Shown here: positions 1 through 8,839 of the stretch, in pieces
How the letters are laid out: the number at the start of each line of letters is the position of its first letter
Position numbering within the stretch: the first letter of the stretch is position 1
NCBI GenBank assembly: GCA_963773665.1
Contig: CAVZBZ010000009.1
Coordinates: 186,001 to 250,000, forward strand
Length of the DNA stretch: 64,000 nucleotides
Source of the DNA: DATJLY01 sp963773665
GTDB taxonomy: Bacteria > Pseudomonadota > Alphaproteobacteria > ATCC43930 > CGMCC-115725
Direction: 5' to 3'
The notes under the pieces: model-generated
Told to the model about the DNA's origin: nothing
Seen by the model: only the letters and a program-made list of their open reading frames with translations
Database searches by the model: none
Made by a program: the position numbers and the translations under genes

Positions 1-2
1 GC

Positions 3-467
3 GAGGGCCGCGCCTTCACCTTGGCGACGCCCGCCGACGGCCGCTTCGTCCAGGCGATCGAGCATCTGATCGGCAAAGCCATCCCAGTCATCGAGGTGCC
101 CAACATCGCCGCCGCCGCGCTCGACGCGGAGGAGGGCGGACGCCACCCGCGCAGCCGCCGCTCGCCGCGCGGCGGCAACGAGCGGCGCCCTGACCGGGCA
201 CCCCGTCCCGCCAAGTCCGCCGAGCCGCAGCGCGAGCCGAAGCCGCAGCGCGAGCCACGGCCCGAGCGCCCGCGCCAGCCCGCGGCCGAAACCTTCCGGC
301 CGGTGATCATGGAGGACGTTCCGATCGATCCCACCGGCAATGTCATGCCGCTGCCGGTGCGGCAGAAGCGGGCGCCGACCGAGGGCGACGACGATCACGG
401 CATCGTCGGCTTCGGCGACCACATGCCGGCCTTCCTCGCCCGCGCCGGGAGGGCGACGCGCGGCTAG
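3..467 (+). CDS. DEAD-box ATP-dependent RNA helicase, C-terminal part (5' end outside window)
   Basis: The open frame enters from the left edge. Its first residues (about GRAFTLATPADGRFVQAIEH, then an IGKAIP segment) match the end of the helicase C-terminal RecA domain of RhlE/DbpA-type DEAD-box RNA helicases, after the conserved motifs that lie outside the window. The remaining ~110 residues form a low-complexity tail rich in Arg, Pro, Glu and Gln, typical of the RNA-binding extensions of proteobacterial RhlE-like proteins that remodel RNA or assist ribosome assembly. The frame ends 13 bases before the next gene. The family call rests on the tail end only, so the subfamily is uncertain. Confidence 0.75.
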   Translation, partial: EGRAFTLATPADGRFVQAIEHLIGKAIPVIEVPNIAAAALDAEEGGRHPRSRRSPRGGNERRPDRAPRPAKSAEPQREPKPQREPRPERPRQPAAETFRPVIMEDVPIDPTGNVMPLPVRQKRAPTEGDDDHGIVGFGDHMPAFLARAGRATRG

Positions 468-480
468 GGAGGGCTGCCGC

Positions 481-735
481 ATGAAGACCATCTTCATCAT
501 GATGAAGTGCGAGCTCGGCAAGGCCTACAAGGTCGCCGAGGAAGCGGTCGAGAGCGTCGAGCAGGTGTCCGAGGTCTATTCCGTCTCGGGCCAGTACGAT
601 CTGCTGATGAAATGTTATCTCTCCGACGAGATGGACGTCGGCCATTTCGTGGTCGAGAAGCTGCAGACGATGCCGCACGTGAAGGACACCTTCACGATCA
701 TGGCCTACAAGGCCTTCTCCGAAGACAAATCCTAA
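481..735 (+). CDS. Stand-alone Lrp/AsnC ligand-binding (RAM) domain protein
   Basis: An 84-residue protein consisting only of the alpha/beta ligand-binding domain of Lrp/AsnC regulators, with no helix-turn-helix. The opening strand (KTIFIMMKCELGKAYKVAEE), the central GQYDLLMK segment and the final strand TFTIMAYKAF match the fold, in which dimers assemble into rings that bind amino acids. It cannot bind DNA by itself; it may sense a small molecule or form mixed oligomers with full-length Lrp proteins. I chose the ATG after the helicase stop because the longer frame upstream is out-of-frame helicase sequence. The GTG start of the reductase follows its stop almost directly, which suggests co-transcription. 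Confidence 0.85.
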   Translation: MKTIFIMMKCELGKAYKVAEEAVESVEQVSEVYSVSGQYDLLMKCYLSDEMDVGHFVVEKLQTMPHVKDTFTIMAYKAFSEDKS

Positions 736-736
736 G

Positions 737-1957
737 GTGAGCGACCGCCACTTCGTCATCCTCGGCGCGGGCCACGCCGGCGGCCGCGCCGCCGAAGCGC
801 TGCGCGCCGCGGGGTACAAGGGCCGCATCACGCTCATCGGCGCCGAACGCCATCCGCCGTACGAGCGCCCGCCGCTCTCGAAGGAGCTGCTCGCAGGATC
901 CGTTCCGATCGAAAAAACCTATATCCGCCCGCACGTCTGGTACGGCGAGCAGGAAATCGATCTGCGCCTCGGCAACGAGGCTGTCGCCATCGACCGGGGG
1001 GCGCAGCGCGTGCGGCTCAAGGACGGAACCGACGTGCCCTACGACGCGCTCATGGTGACGACGGGCGCGCGGCCGCGCATCCTGCGCATTCCGGGCGGCG
1101 AGGGCCCGCGCGTCTTCTATCTGCGCGACATCGACGATTCGCTGCGCCTGCGCGAGCGGTTGGTGCCGGGCGTGCGGCTCGCCGTCATCGGCGCGGGCTT
1201 CATCGGCCTCGAAGTCGCGGCGACGGCGCGCAAGCGCGGCGCGTCGGTCGTCGTGCTCGAGCTTGCGCCGCACGTGCTGGCGCGCGTCTGCCCGCCTGAG
1301 ATCGCCGATTACGTGACCGAGCTTCATCGCAAGAACGGGGTCGAGATCCGCACCGGTGTGGGCGTCGCCGCCATCGAGGACAAGGGCAGCGGTCTCGCAA
1401 TCATCACCGGCGATGGCGAACGCATTGAAGCCGACTTCGCCGCCATCGGCATCGGCGCGCAGCCCAATACCGAGATCGCAGCGGTCGCCGGGCTCGCCAT
1501 CGAGGACGGCATCAAGGTCGACGAATTCGGCCGCAGCAGCGATCCGCAGATTTATGCCGCGGGCGACGTGACGCGGCATTTCAACCCGCTCGTCGGCCGC
1601 CACATCCGGCTCGAGGCATGGCAGAACGCGCAGAACCAGGCGATCGCCGTCGCCAAGGTGATGGCCGGCGGCAACGTCGCCTTCGCCGAGGTGCCGTGGT
1701 TCTGGACCGACCAGTTCGACATGAATTTGCAGATGGCGGGCGCGCCCGACCGCTGGGACCGACTGGTCTTCCGCGGCGAGCCGGCCGAGCGCAGCTTCAC
1801 GGTCTTTCACCTGGCCGACGGCAAGCCGGTCGCGGTGACGACGGTCAACGCCGTGCGCGACATGCGCTTCGGCCGCATGCTGATCCAGCGCGCGCAAGCC
1901 GTCGATCCCGCGCTTCTCGCCGACAAATCGGTGAAGCTTCAGGACCTCGCCCGCTAG
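737..1957 (+). CDS. FAD-dependent NAD(P)H ferredoxin reductase (rhodocoxin/BenC-like)
   Basis: A 406-residue pyridine-nucleotide-disulfide-type oxidoreductase with a GTG start. The N-terminal FAD dinucleotide fold carries GAGHAGGRAAEAL; a second GxGxxG (VIGAGFIGLEVAATARKRGA) near residue 150 binds NAD(P)H; the ATG/GD segment AAGDVTRHFN near residue 275 contacts the flavin; and a Reductase_C domain starts around PWFWTDQFDMNLQMAG. This is the architecture of reductases that pass electrons to [2Fe-2S] ferredoxins of oxygenases and P450s. The Rieske ferredoxin about 3.9 kb downstream is a possible partner, though not in the same operon. The true electron acceptor is not shown by the sequence. Confidence 0.88.
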   Translation: MSDRHFVILGAGHAGGRAAEALRAAGYKGRITLIGAERHPPYERPPLSKELLAGSVPIEKTYIRPHVWYGEQEIDLRLGNEAVAIDRGAQRVRLKDGTDVPYDALMVTTGARPRILRIPGGEGPRVFYLRDIDDSLRLRERLVPGVRLAVIGAGFIGLEVAATARKRGASVVVLELAPHVLARVCPPEIADYVTELHRKNGVEIRTGVGVAAIEDKGSGLAIITGDGERIEADFAAIGIGAQPNTEIAAVAGLAIEDGIKVDEFGRSSDPQIYAAGDVTRHFNPLVGRHIRLEAWQNAQNQAIAVAKVMAGGNVAFAEVPWFWTDQFDMNLQMAGAPDRWDRLVFRGEPAERSFTVFHLADGKPVAVTTVNAVRDMRFGRMLIQRAQAVDPALLADKSVKLQDLAR

Positions 1958-1959
1958 AC

Positions 1960-2844
1960 TCAATGCCGCGAGAAGAGCGGGCGGCCGATCGTTTCCGGGA
2001 ACAGGTAGTCGAGCGCGAAATGAATCTGCGCGATCACGCCGACACCGCTGCCGGCGGCCTTCGTCGTGGGAATGAGCGCTTCGATCCCGGCTTCCCAGCC
2101 TTCGCCGGCGTAATTGAATCCGGGCGCTATCGTGCCGGCGGTCGTGCTGCCGCGTGCGGGTCCGCCGGGTGTGCTGAACTGGATCTCCAGCATCGGCGAT
2201 ACGCGCCGCAGGAAATCGGGCAGATCGAGATTCGTCACCTTCGCCTCGAGATAGGGGATCGAATATTCGATGGCGACGGCCGTCTCTATCTGATCGGCGC
2301 GCGCGCTCGTGTCGGCTAGCTGGTAGCCCGCGACCGCTGCGATGGCGAAGGGCTGCAGATAGGGCCACGGCAGCTCGACCATGCCCTTGCCGAGCAGAAG
2401 CTGCGGCGTGGTGGCGCCGGACGGACTGGCGCCGATTCCCCGCGCGCCGGTGCCGCCCCATTCGCGATCGACGCCGAGAGACAGCTCGAACTCGCGGTCG
2501 GGATCGAGGATGGCGAGATATTTCGCCGTCGTCTCGATATTCTGCCAGCCGTACGAAGTGCCCGCGCCGGGCTGCTCGAACCTGTTCCAGCCGTCCTCGA
2601 CTCCGACCGAAAAGCGCTCGGTGATCGTCTTGTTGTAGACGACGCTCGTGTTCGTCAGGCGGTCGTGCGCGCCGCCGCCGCCATATTGCGGCATCGTGCT
2701 CGGCGTCAGGTAGAAATCGTCCGACGGCCCGATCTGCGGCAACAGGATGGTCGCGGGAAAGAGACGGTCGCCCGCCGCCGTGTAGGCAAGCGCGGGCGCT
2801 TCCGTCAGGAGCACCAGGGCAGCCGCCGCCGCAAAAATTCTCAT
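1960..2844 (-). CDS. Putative outer-membrane beta-barrel protein with signal peptide
   Basis: A 294-residue protein. I placed the start at MRIFAAAAALVLLTEAPALA, a clear Sec signal peptide; the longer frame upstream has no coding character and overlaps the cyclase gene. The mature part alternates short aromatic and charged strands with turns and ends in a beta-rich segment (HFALDYLFPE, final Phe), consistent with a small porin-like barrel related to proteins annotated as transporter or MetA-pathway outer-membrane proteins. I do not recognise a specific function. It lies 28 bases downstream of the CHASE2 cyclase gene on the same strand, so it is probably the last gene of the FecR-cyclase operon. 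Confidence 0.6.
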   Translation of the reverse strand: MRIFAAAAALVLLTEAPALAYTAAGDRLFPATILLPQIGPSDDFYLTPSTMPQYGGGGAHDRLTNTSVVYNKTITERFSVGVEDGWNRFEQPGAGTSYGWQNIETTAKYLAILDPDREFELSLGVDREWGGTGARGIGASPSGATTPQLLLGKGMVELPWPYLQPFAIAAVAGYQLADTSARADQIETAVAIEYSIPYLEAKVTNLDLPDFLRRVSPMLEIQFSTPGGPARGSTTAGTIAPGFNYAGEGWEAGIEALIPTTKAAGSGVGVIAQIHFALDYLFPETIGRPLFSRH

Positions 2845-2872
2845 GCGCAGTTTCCCCCTGCCTGTCGCAGCG

Positions 2873-5101
2873 TTATTTCGATGTCGCGACATAGACGCCG
2901 TCCCAGTCCGGTCCCGGCGGGTTTGTCTCGTAATGCGCGATGCGCTCCTCGTAAAGATCGTAAAGCTCGGCGAGCGAGCGATCGAGCTGCCGGCAGTCGC
3001 CAAGCGCACCGCGCGCGGCGTCCCAGTCCTGCGCGCGATAGCGAGCGAGCATGGTCTCGAAGTGCGCGGCGCGCGCCGCGAATGCCGGCTCCGCGGCAAG
3101 GGCCGCATCGCCAAGCAGGGCAAAGATGCGCACCGCCTCCTTCTTGCCCTTGACGGCGATCAGGTCGAGCTCGAGCGCGGCCCAGCCCGGCGCTGCATCG
3201 CGCGTCGTCTCGCCGATCACGATGCCGACGCCATAGGTCTTGCTCTGCCCCTCGAGGCGCGAGGCGAGATTGACCGCATCGCCCAGCACCGAATAGTCGA
3301 AGCGCTGGTCCGACCCCATGTTGCCGACGACGCATTCGCCGGTATTGATGCCGATGCCGATCTTCAGCAGATGGAACGGGCGGCCCGTTTCGCGCGCCTC
3401 GGCCTCGAGCGCGAGGTTCACGTCATCGAGCGCGCGCATCATCGCCAGCGCGCTCTCGCACGCATGGTCGGCATGATGCGGATCGTCGAGCGGCGCGTTC
3501 CAGAACGCCATGATGCAGTCGCCCATGTATTTATCGATCGTGCCGTTGCGCGCCATGATGATGTCGGTCAGCGGCGTGAGGAACCGGTTGATGAGCTGCG
3601 TCAGTCCCTGGGGATTGGACTTGAACTGCTCGGAGATCGCGGTGAAGCCGCGCACGTCGCAGAACAGCATCGTCATCGCGCGCGTCTCGCCGCCGAGCTT
3701 GAGCCGGTGCGGCTGCGAGGCGAGCAGGTTCACCACGTCGGGCGAGAGATAATGGCGGAAGGCCGATTTGACGTAGCGCCCGTCGCGATCGACGACCCAG
3801 TAGCGGAACAGCAGCACGCTTGCCGCAGCCGCGACGAGCGCGCTAGCGGGTCCGACGAACGGCAGCCACAGATTGCGCGAGAACGCCAGTTGCGCGCAGC
3901 CGGTCCACAGCGCGATCGGCGCCAATCCGGCGAGAAACGCCGTCCGCGTCGGCATCCGGGCCATCGCCAGTCCGGCAATCGCCGCGAGCAGCGCGACGCC
4001 GGCGATGACGGGTGCGAGCTGCGCCGGTGTCAGCTCGGCGATGAAATCGCGCGTCAGGATCGTGTCGATGATGTTCGCCATGCGCTCGGTCCCCGGCAGC
4101 TGCGTGCTGCCGAAGGGCGCTTCGTTGCTGTCGGCGTTGCCGACGAACGAGGCGCCGATCAGCACGATCTTGCCCGCGAATGCATCGTCGCGGATGCGGC
4201 CCGCTTCGAGATCGGCAAAGGAGTATGTGGCAAACGTGCCGCGCGGCCCGCGGTAATTGATGAGGAGCCGCATGCCTTGGTCGCTCGGCACCTCGACCGC
4301 GCCGATGCGGACGCCGCTTCCCGGCGCAAGCGCAACCTCGGACCAGGGAACGCCGAGAAAATTAGCGGCCGCCCGGAGCGGCAGCGATGGGAAAAAGTCG
4401 CCGGCGAACGGCAAGGCGAGATAGTCGTAGCGCGGTTCGCCGTCGCGGTCGTAAGCGAGATTGACGTGCCCGAGGCCGGCCGCGGCGGCGGCGAGCGGCG
4501 CCACCGGCATGAGCACCGATTTGGGCTCGAGCGGGAAGGCGGGCGGAACGGCACTCTTGCCGAAGCTTTGAAAGGCAGAGGCGGAGAGCGTGTCGGATTC
4601 CTCGCCCGCGGGCCCGCCGAAGCTGAACGCGACCGGAAGGAGGACGTTGCCGCCATCGTGGATCGCGGCCGCGAGATCGCCGTCGGGATCGTCACTCGCC
4701 AGGCGTGCGAGCGCGGCGCGCAGCGTGTCGTCGCCCGCAAGCGCGGCTGCGGCGCGCGCCGCCGCGCGCAGCTCGTCCGGGACGGGGCGTTCGGGCTCGG
4801 CGAAGAGCAGGTCGAACACCACGAGCTTCGCGCCGGCGCGATCGATGCGCCGGATCGCATCGGCGAAGATGTGGCGGCTCAACGGCCAGCGGCCGAGCGC
4901 ATCGAGGCTGCGGTCATCGACCATGACGAGGGTGATAGGGCTGCCCGGCGGCCGCACGCCGCGCAAACGGAAGCGCAGATCGAGCGACGAAGTCTCGGCG
5001 CCGCGGATCGCACCGGACCAATCGAGCATCGCAAGGAGGAGGATAAGAAGCGCGGCCGCGGCCGCCAGCCCTGCCTCGCGTGTGCCGCGCGGGAGGCTCA
5101 A
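2873..5101 (-). CDS. CHASE2-domain class III adenylate/guanylate cyclase
   Basis: A 742-residue membrane receptor cyclase. An N-terminal membrane segment (about residues 11-30) precedes a large extracytoplasmic CHASE2 sensor (roughly 40-330), three closely spaced membrane helices (about 345-430) and a cytoplasmic class III catalytic domain (about 470-650). Catalytic features are visible: metal-binding Asp in MLFCDVRGFT, Lys in TIDKYMGD with the second metal Asp, and the SVLGDAVNLASRLE segment with the transition-state Asn and Arg. It should make cAMP or cGMP in response to a periplasmic signal. The FecR-domain protein immediately upstream is its usual partner in proteobacteria. The C-terminal ~70 residues end in a Trp-Asp-Gly-Val-Tyr motif that recurs in the second cyclase of this window. 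Confidence 0.92.
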   Translation of the reverse strand: MSLPRGTREAGLAAAAALLILLLAMLDWSGAIRGAETSSLDLRFRLRGVRPPGSPITLVMVDDRSLDALGRWPLSRHIFADAIRRIDRAGAKLVVFDLLFAEPERPVPDELRAAARAAAALAGDDTLRAALARLASDDPDGDLAAAIHDGGNVLLPVAFSFGGPAGEESDTLSASAFQSFGKSAVPPAFPLEPKSVLMPVAPLAAAAAGLGHVNLAYDRDGEPRYDYLALPFAGDFFPSLPLRAAANFLGVPWSEVALAPGSGVRIGAVEVPSDQGMRLLINYRGPRGTFATYSFADLEAGRIRDDAFAGKIVLIGASFVGNADSNEAPFGSTQLPGTERMANIIDTILTRDFIAELTPAQLAPVIAGVALLAAIAGLAMARMPTRTAFLAGLAPIALWTGCAQLAFSRNLWLPFVGPASALVAAAASVLLFRYWVVDRDGRYVKSAFRHYLSPDVVNLLASQPHRLKLGGETRAMTMLFCDVRGFTAISEQFKSNPQGLTQLINRFLTPLTDIIMARNGTIDKYMGDCIMAFWNAPLDDPHHADHACESALAMMRALDDVNLALEAEARETGRPFHLLKIGIGINTGECVVGNMGSDQRFDYSVLGDAVNLASRLEGQSKTYGVGIVIGETTRDAAPGWAALELDLIAVKGKKEAVRIFALLGDAALAAEPAFAARAAHFETMLARYRAQDWDAARGALGDCRQLDRSLAELYDLYEERIAHYETNPPGPDWDGVYVATSK

Positions 5102-5111
5102 CGCACGCCCG

Positions 5112-5723
5112 TCAAGGGACGTCGGTGCGGGCGATCATGGCGTCGAATTCCGACGATGCCCAGACGCGTGGCGGAACCGGATCCCGTCCGGCCTCGACCC
5201 GCGCGCCCCATCGCGCCGGGATGCGCACCGAGCGCTGCGTCGCGGCGCTTGCAAGCGTGACGACGCCGTCGAGCACGCCGACCTGCGTCGATTGCCCGCG
5301 CGCCTCGATGAACCAGTCGGTCGAGCGTACCGCCGCCACGCCCGTCGCCGTATCGACCTCGAATTTTTGCGGCTCGCCGACCGAGGCGACGACGGCGCGA
5401 ATGAGGCCCGCTGCGAGCTCGACCTTGGCGTCGCGCTTGGTCTCGCCGCCCAGCGCGTAGTCCTCGATGGTGAGCCTGGTGCCGGCTGCCGCCGCGATGA
5501 TGGTGCCGTCCGCCATGCGCAGCTTGAGCTTCGCCCCTTGCGGCACCTCGACGGTGTCGCCGACCGAAACCGGCTCGCCGATCTTGAGCGGCGCGCGCTG
5601 GCCGTCCGCCTCGCGGAAGCATTGCCCGCCCATCGCCAGCACCTCGCCGGCCGGCGCCGCTTGCGCCCAGGACGCCGTCAGGGCGAGGACGAATCCCGCG
5701 GCAAACATGAATGTGCGCATCAT
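5112..5723 (-). CDS. Periplasmic FecR-domain protein
   Basis: A 203-residue protein starting at a double Met (MMRTFMFAAGF) followed by a signal peptide cleaved near AQAAPAG. The mature part is a FecR domain: VSVGDTVEVPQGAKLKLRMA then DGTIIAAAAGTRLTIEDY, with the later AAVRSTDWFIEA strand. In iron transport FecR relays signals to a sigma factor, but in this stand-alone form beside CHASE2 cyclases it is thought to act as a periplasmic ligand-binding or sensing partner. It ends 10 bases before the cyclase start, so the two are almost certainly co-transcribed. The longer frame upstream (to 5918) overlaps the divergent Rieske gene and was not used. Confidence 0.85.
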   Translation of the reverse strand: MMRTFMFAAGFVLALTASWAQAAPAGEVLAMGGQCFREADGQRAPLKIGEPVSVGDTVEVPQGAKLKLRMADGTIIAAAAGTRLTIEDYALGGETKRDAKVELAAGLIRAVVASVGEPQKFEVDTATGVAAVRSTDWFIEARGQSTQVGVLDGVVTLASAATQRSVRIPARWGARVEAGRDPVPPRVWASSEFDAMIARTDVP

Positions 5724-5829
5724 CGCGCGATGGTAGAGAGTGCGGTTAAGGGCCGCAAGCGAGGCCGCTCTGCGCGGGCTTGCCAAATGCCGCTTCCTCT
5801 GCAATATCCCGCGCGGAGGCGGGTTGGAC

Positions 5830-6156
5830 ATGAGCGAGCAAAAAGGCGAATGGGTTACGGTCGGGCAGCGTTCGGCGCTGAAGCCGGGCGACGTGCTGGG
5901 CGTCCAGGCCAAGGACAAGGAGATCGCGCTCTACGATCTCGACGGCACGATCTACGCGACCGAGAATGTCTGCACGCACGCCTATGCCTATCTGAGCGAC
6001 GGCTGGGTCGATGGCGACGTGATCGAATGCCCGCTGCATGGCGGCCGGTTCGAGATCAAGACCGGCAAGGGTCTGGGCCCGCCGATCGAATGCGACATCA
6101 AGTGCTTCGCGGTGCGCCTCGAAGGCGACAACATCCAGGTCAGGATCGAGGACTGA
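5830..6156 (+). CDS. Rieske [2Fe-2S] ferredoxin, oxygenase-type
   Basis: A 108-residue soluble Rieske protein. The cluster ligands are Cys-Thr-His (ENVCTHAYAYL) and Cys-Pro-Leu-His (IECPLHGGRFE) spaced as in ferredoxins of ring-hydroxylating dioxygenases and MocE-like proteins. There is no membrane anchor and no disulfide-forming Cys pair as in respiratory Rieske proteins. It should carry electrons from a flavin reductase to an oxygenase; no Rieske oxygenase alpha subunit is present in this window. The start is an ATG seven bases after a GGAGG-like stretch (gcggaggcgggttgg). Its stop lies seven bases from the convergent binding-protein gene. Confidence 0.92.
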   Translation: MSEQKGEWVTVGQRSALKPGDVLGVQAKDKEIALYDLDGTIYATENVCTHAYAYLSDGWVDGDVIECPLHGGRFEIKTGKGLGPPIECDIKCFAVRLEGDNIQVRIED

Positions 6157-6162
6157 GCCTCC

Positions 6163-7236
6163 TCACATCTTGAAGGCGCGCGCCTCGGCATCGACCTGGG
6201 CGCGGTCGAAATCGTTGATGCAGGAGACGAGCTCGTTGGTGTAGAGCGTCTTCAGCTTGTCCTCCGGCAGCTTCGCCTCGAGTCCGAGCGCCTTCACCAC
6301 CGCCTGCCATTCGTCGTCGGAATAGACCGCATATTTGTCGATGCGCTGGCGCTTCGGGTCGTACTTGCCGATGCGCGCGTTCAGGATGTGCGCGGTCTGC
6401 GCCATCGCCTGCGCGTCGTCAACGCCCTTGGGCTTCGCCTCGGGATAGTATTTCCAGTAGAGCCTGATGCCGGCCTCGGGATTGGTGATGAGGAACTCGA
6501 GCCCCTTGGCGATGCCGCGCCCGAAGGTGCACAGCTCCGCCTTGTGCGCGGCGATGTAGTCGCGTCGCGCGAAAAGCCCGCCGGTGACATAGACCTTGGT
6601 GTAGTCCTCCTGCGGCAAATAGCGGAAAGCCGCGCCCAGATTCTCGAGCGCCGCCACGACCGTGTCGGCCTGGACGAGCGACTGCACGCTGCCCCGCTGC
6701 AATTCCGCGAGCGCGCCCGAGCCGACGCCCACGGCGCTGAACTCGACATCCTTCTCCGGATCGAGCCCCAATGAGCGGAACACGCCCTTGATGTAGGGGA
6801 TGGGTCCGCCGGCCAATGCCTGCGTCCCGACCGTCGTGCCCTTCAAATCGCGGATCGTCTTGATCGGGCTTTGCGGCAGCACGACGACGGGAAAGATCGG
6901 CGCGCGGTTGAGGTTGAAGAAGAAGCTTATCCCCGGATCCTGCCCGTTGGCCGCCGGGCCGATCACCTGCTCGGCCGCGGCATAGCCGATGGGCGCGCGG
7001 CCGGCGACCACGGGGGGAATGGTGATGCCGTTCATCGGCGTGACGGTGAGATCGATCGCGATCTCGTCCGATTTGAGATAGCCCATCTCCTCGGCGATCG
7101 GCACATAGGAATAGAGCGGGTCGATCGACGCGGTGGCGCCGAGCCATTCGAGCGCCACGGTTTTCGGCGCAGCATCGGCATGAGGCGCGAGGGCGGCGAC
7201 CGCGAGCGCGACGGCGAGGCTGCGGAGAAGCGTCAT
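6163..7236 (-). CDS. ABC transporter substrate-binding protein, NMT1/SsuA family
   Basis: A 357-residue periplasmic binding protein with a signal peptide ending near APHADA. The fold signature is that of the NMT1/THI5/SsuA group (nitrate, sulfonate, aromatic sulfonate or thiamine-precursor binders): VALEWLGATASIDPLYSYVP at the N-terminus, an EMGYLKSDEI segment and IKTIRDLKGTTVGTQALAGG. It follows the permease by 15 bases and the ATPase before that, so the three form a complete importer (ATPase, permease, binding protein). The ligand cannot be read from the sequence. It converges on the Rieske ferredoxin gene. Confidence 0.88.
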   Translation of the reverse strand: MTLLRSLAVALAVAALAPHADAAPKTVALEWLGATASIDPLYSYVPIAEEMGYLKSDEIAIDLTVTPMNGITIPPVVAGRAPIGYAAAEQVIGPAANGQDPGISFFFNLNRAPIFPVVVLPQSPIKTIRDLKGTTVGTQALAGGPIPYIKGVFRSLGLDPEKDVEFSAVGVGSGALAELQRGSVQSLVQADTVVAALENLGAAFRYLPQEDYTKVYVTGGLFARRDYIAAHKAELCTFGRGIAKGLEFLITNPEAGIRLYWKYYPEAKPKGVDDAQAMAQTAHILNARIGKYDPKRQRIDKYAVYSDDEWQAVVKALGLEAKLPEDKLKTLYTNELVSCINDFDRAQVDAEARAFKM

Positions 7237-7251
7237 GGTTGTTTCCCTCCC

Positions 7252-8046
7252 TTAAAGTCCGATCACGTCGCGTCTTTGCGTCCAGAACGTGACGCGCCGC
7301 TCGATCGCGCGCATGGCGAAATAGAACGCCATGCCGATGGCCGCCAGCACGATGAACACGGCGAACACGCCGGCCATGTCCATGGTGAAGTTCATCTGCA
7401 CGATCATCACGCCAAGCCCGCGCCGTGCGCCCAAGAATTCGCCGACGAGCGCGCCGATGAGGCTGTAGACGATCGCCATGTTGAGGCCGGCGAAGATGAA
7501 CGGCAGCGCATTCGGAAACTCGACCTTGCGGAAGATCTGCCAGCGCGTCGCCCGAAACGTGCGCATCAGCGCCACCTGGTCGCGGTTCACGGCCTCGAAC
7601 CCGGCGATCGAGTTGACGAGGAGCGGGAAGAAGGTGAGGAGCGCCACGATCACCACCTTGGAGCCGAAGCCCGTGCCGAACCACACGACGAGAAGCGGTG
7701 CGATCGCCACCTTGGGCAGGCACTGGAACGCCAGGATATAGGGAAACACCACGCGCTCGGCGAACGCGCTTTGCGAGACGAGCGTGCCGAGCACGATGCC
7801 GAACGCGGAGCCCACGACGAACCCCAAAAGCAATTCGCCGACCGTGTAGGCGCCCTGGAGCCAGAAGCCCGCCGTGCTGTCGAGGCTCTGCGCGAGCCCG
7901 TCCCATAGCGCCGCAAGCATCTGGGAGGGCGCCGGCACGATGAAGGACGGCACCGCGAACGCCCGCACCGCCCCCTCCCAGACCGCAAGCAGCACGACGA
8001 GAATGGCGAGCGAGATCGCAGGGTCGGATTTGGGCAGCCGTCTCAT
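7252..8046 (-). CDS. ABC transporter permease, SsuC/TauC family
   Basis: A 264-residue inner-membrane permease with about six hydrophobic segments. The EAA loop that docks the ATPase is recognisable around MRTFRATRWQIFRKVEFPNA followed by ALPFIFAGLNMAIVYSLIGA. This is the BPD_transp_1 pattern of nitrate/sulfonate/taurine-type importers. It sits between the ATPase gene (13 bases upstream) and the NMT1-type binding-protein gene, forming the translocation pore of that system. It is the only NMT1-type permease in the window although six such binding proteins are present. Confidence 0.9.
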   Translation of the reverse strand: MRRLPKSDPAISLAILVVLLAVWEGAVRAFAVPSFIVPAPSQMLAALWDGLAQSLDSTAGFWLQGAYTVGELLLGFVVGSAFGIVLGTLVSQSAFAERVVFPYILAFQCLPKVAIAPLLVVWFGTGFGSKVVIVALLTFFPLLVNSIAGFEAVNRDQVALMRTFRATRWQIFRKVEFPNALPFIFAGLNMAIVYSLIGALVGEFLGARRGLGVMIVQMNFTMDMAGVFAVFIVLAAIGMAFYFAMRAIERRVTFWTQRRDVIGL

Positions 8047-8059
8047 CGTCCCTCTCCCT

Positions 8060-8839
8060 TCATTCGAGGCCGCCGTCGCCGCGCTGGCCCAAAAGGCCGC
8101 GGATGCGGCGCGTGTAGCGGCCGAATGCGTCGCTCTGCATCATGTCGAGGTTGCGCGGCCGCGCGAGGTCGATCGCGACGATGTCGGCGATGCGCCCCGG
8201 GCGCGGCGTCAGCACCACGACCTGATCGGCCAGGAAAGCCGCTTCGGGAATCGAATGGGTGACGAAGACGATGGTTTTTTGGCGCTCCTGCCAGATGCGC
8301 AGGAGCTCGAGATTCATGGTCTCGCGCGTCATCGCGTCGAGCGCGCCGAACGGCTCGTCCATCAGCAGCACTTCCGGGTCGTACACGAGCGCGCGCGCGA
8401 TGGCGACGCGCTGCTGCATCCCGCCCGAAAGCTCGGACGGGTATTTGTCGGCAAATCCCTCGAGCCCCACGAGCCGCAGCAGATCGTGCGCGCGCAGGCG
8501 AAAAATCGCGCGGTCGAGCGCCATGACCTCGACCGGCAGCATCAAATTCTCGAGCACCGTGCGCCACGGCAGCAGCACGGCCTGCTGGAAGACATAGCCG
8601 ATGTCGCTGTGCGGCCCCTCGACCGCTGCGCCGCGGATGCGGATTTCGCCTTCGCTCTTCGGGATGAGGCCGGCGAGGATGTTGAGGAGAGTGGTCTTGC
8701 CCGATCCGCTCGCGCCCACCACCGAGACGAACTGGCGCTCGGCGACGGTGAAGGAGATGCGCTCGAGCGCGCGGAGATCCTCGCCGTCGAGCGTGCGATA
8801 GGTCTTGCCGACCGCTCTCACCTCGATGAGCGCGCCCAT
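8060..8839 (-). CDS. ABC transporter ATPase, SsuB/TauB family
   Basis: A 259-residue nucleotide-binding subunit with Walker A (GASGSGKTT), Q-loop (YVFQQAVLLPWRTV), signature (LSGGMQQRVAIARAL), Walker B (VLLMDEPFGALD) and H-loop (VFVTHSIPEA). The sequence type matches nitrate/sulfonate/taurine importer ATPases. The start codon shares one base with the stop of the upstream 34-codon peptidase stub (TGATG), so translation is probably coupled to it. It powers the permease and binding protein encoded downstream. Confidence 0.93.
   Translation of the reverse strand: MGALIEVRAVGKTYRTLDGEDLRALERISFTVAERQFVSVVGASGSGKTTLLNILAGLIPKSEGEIRIRGAAVEGPHSDIGYVFQQAVLLPWRTVLENLMLPVEVMALDRAIFRLRAHDLLRLVGLEGFADKYPSELSGGMQQRVAIARALVYDPEVLLMDEPFGALDAMTRETMNLELLRIWQERQKTIVFVTHSIPEAAFLADQVVVLTPRPGRIADIVAIDLARPRNLDMMQSDAFGRYTRRIRGLLGQRGDGGLE

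Noticed and set aside
698..2461. A 587-codon minus-strand frame over the ferredoxin reductase
   Set aside because: It is antisense to an intact, well-conserved reductase gene and has low-complexity shadow composition.
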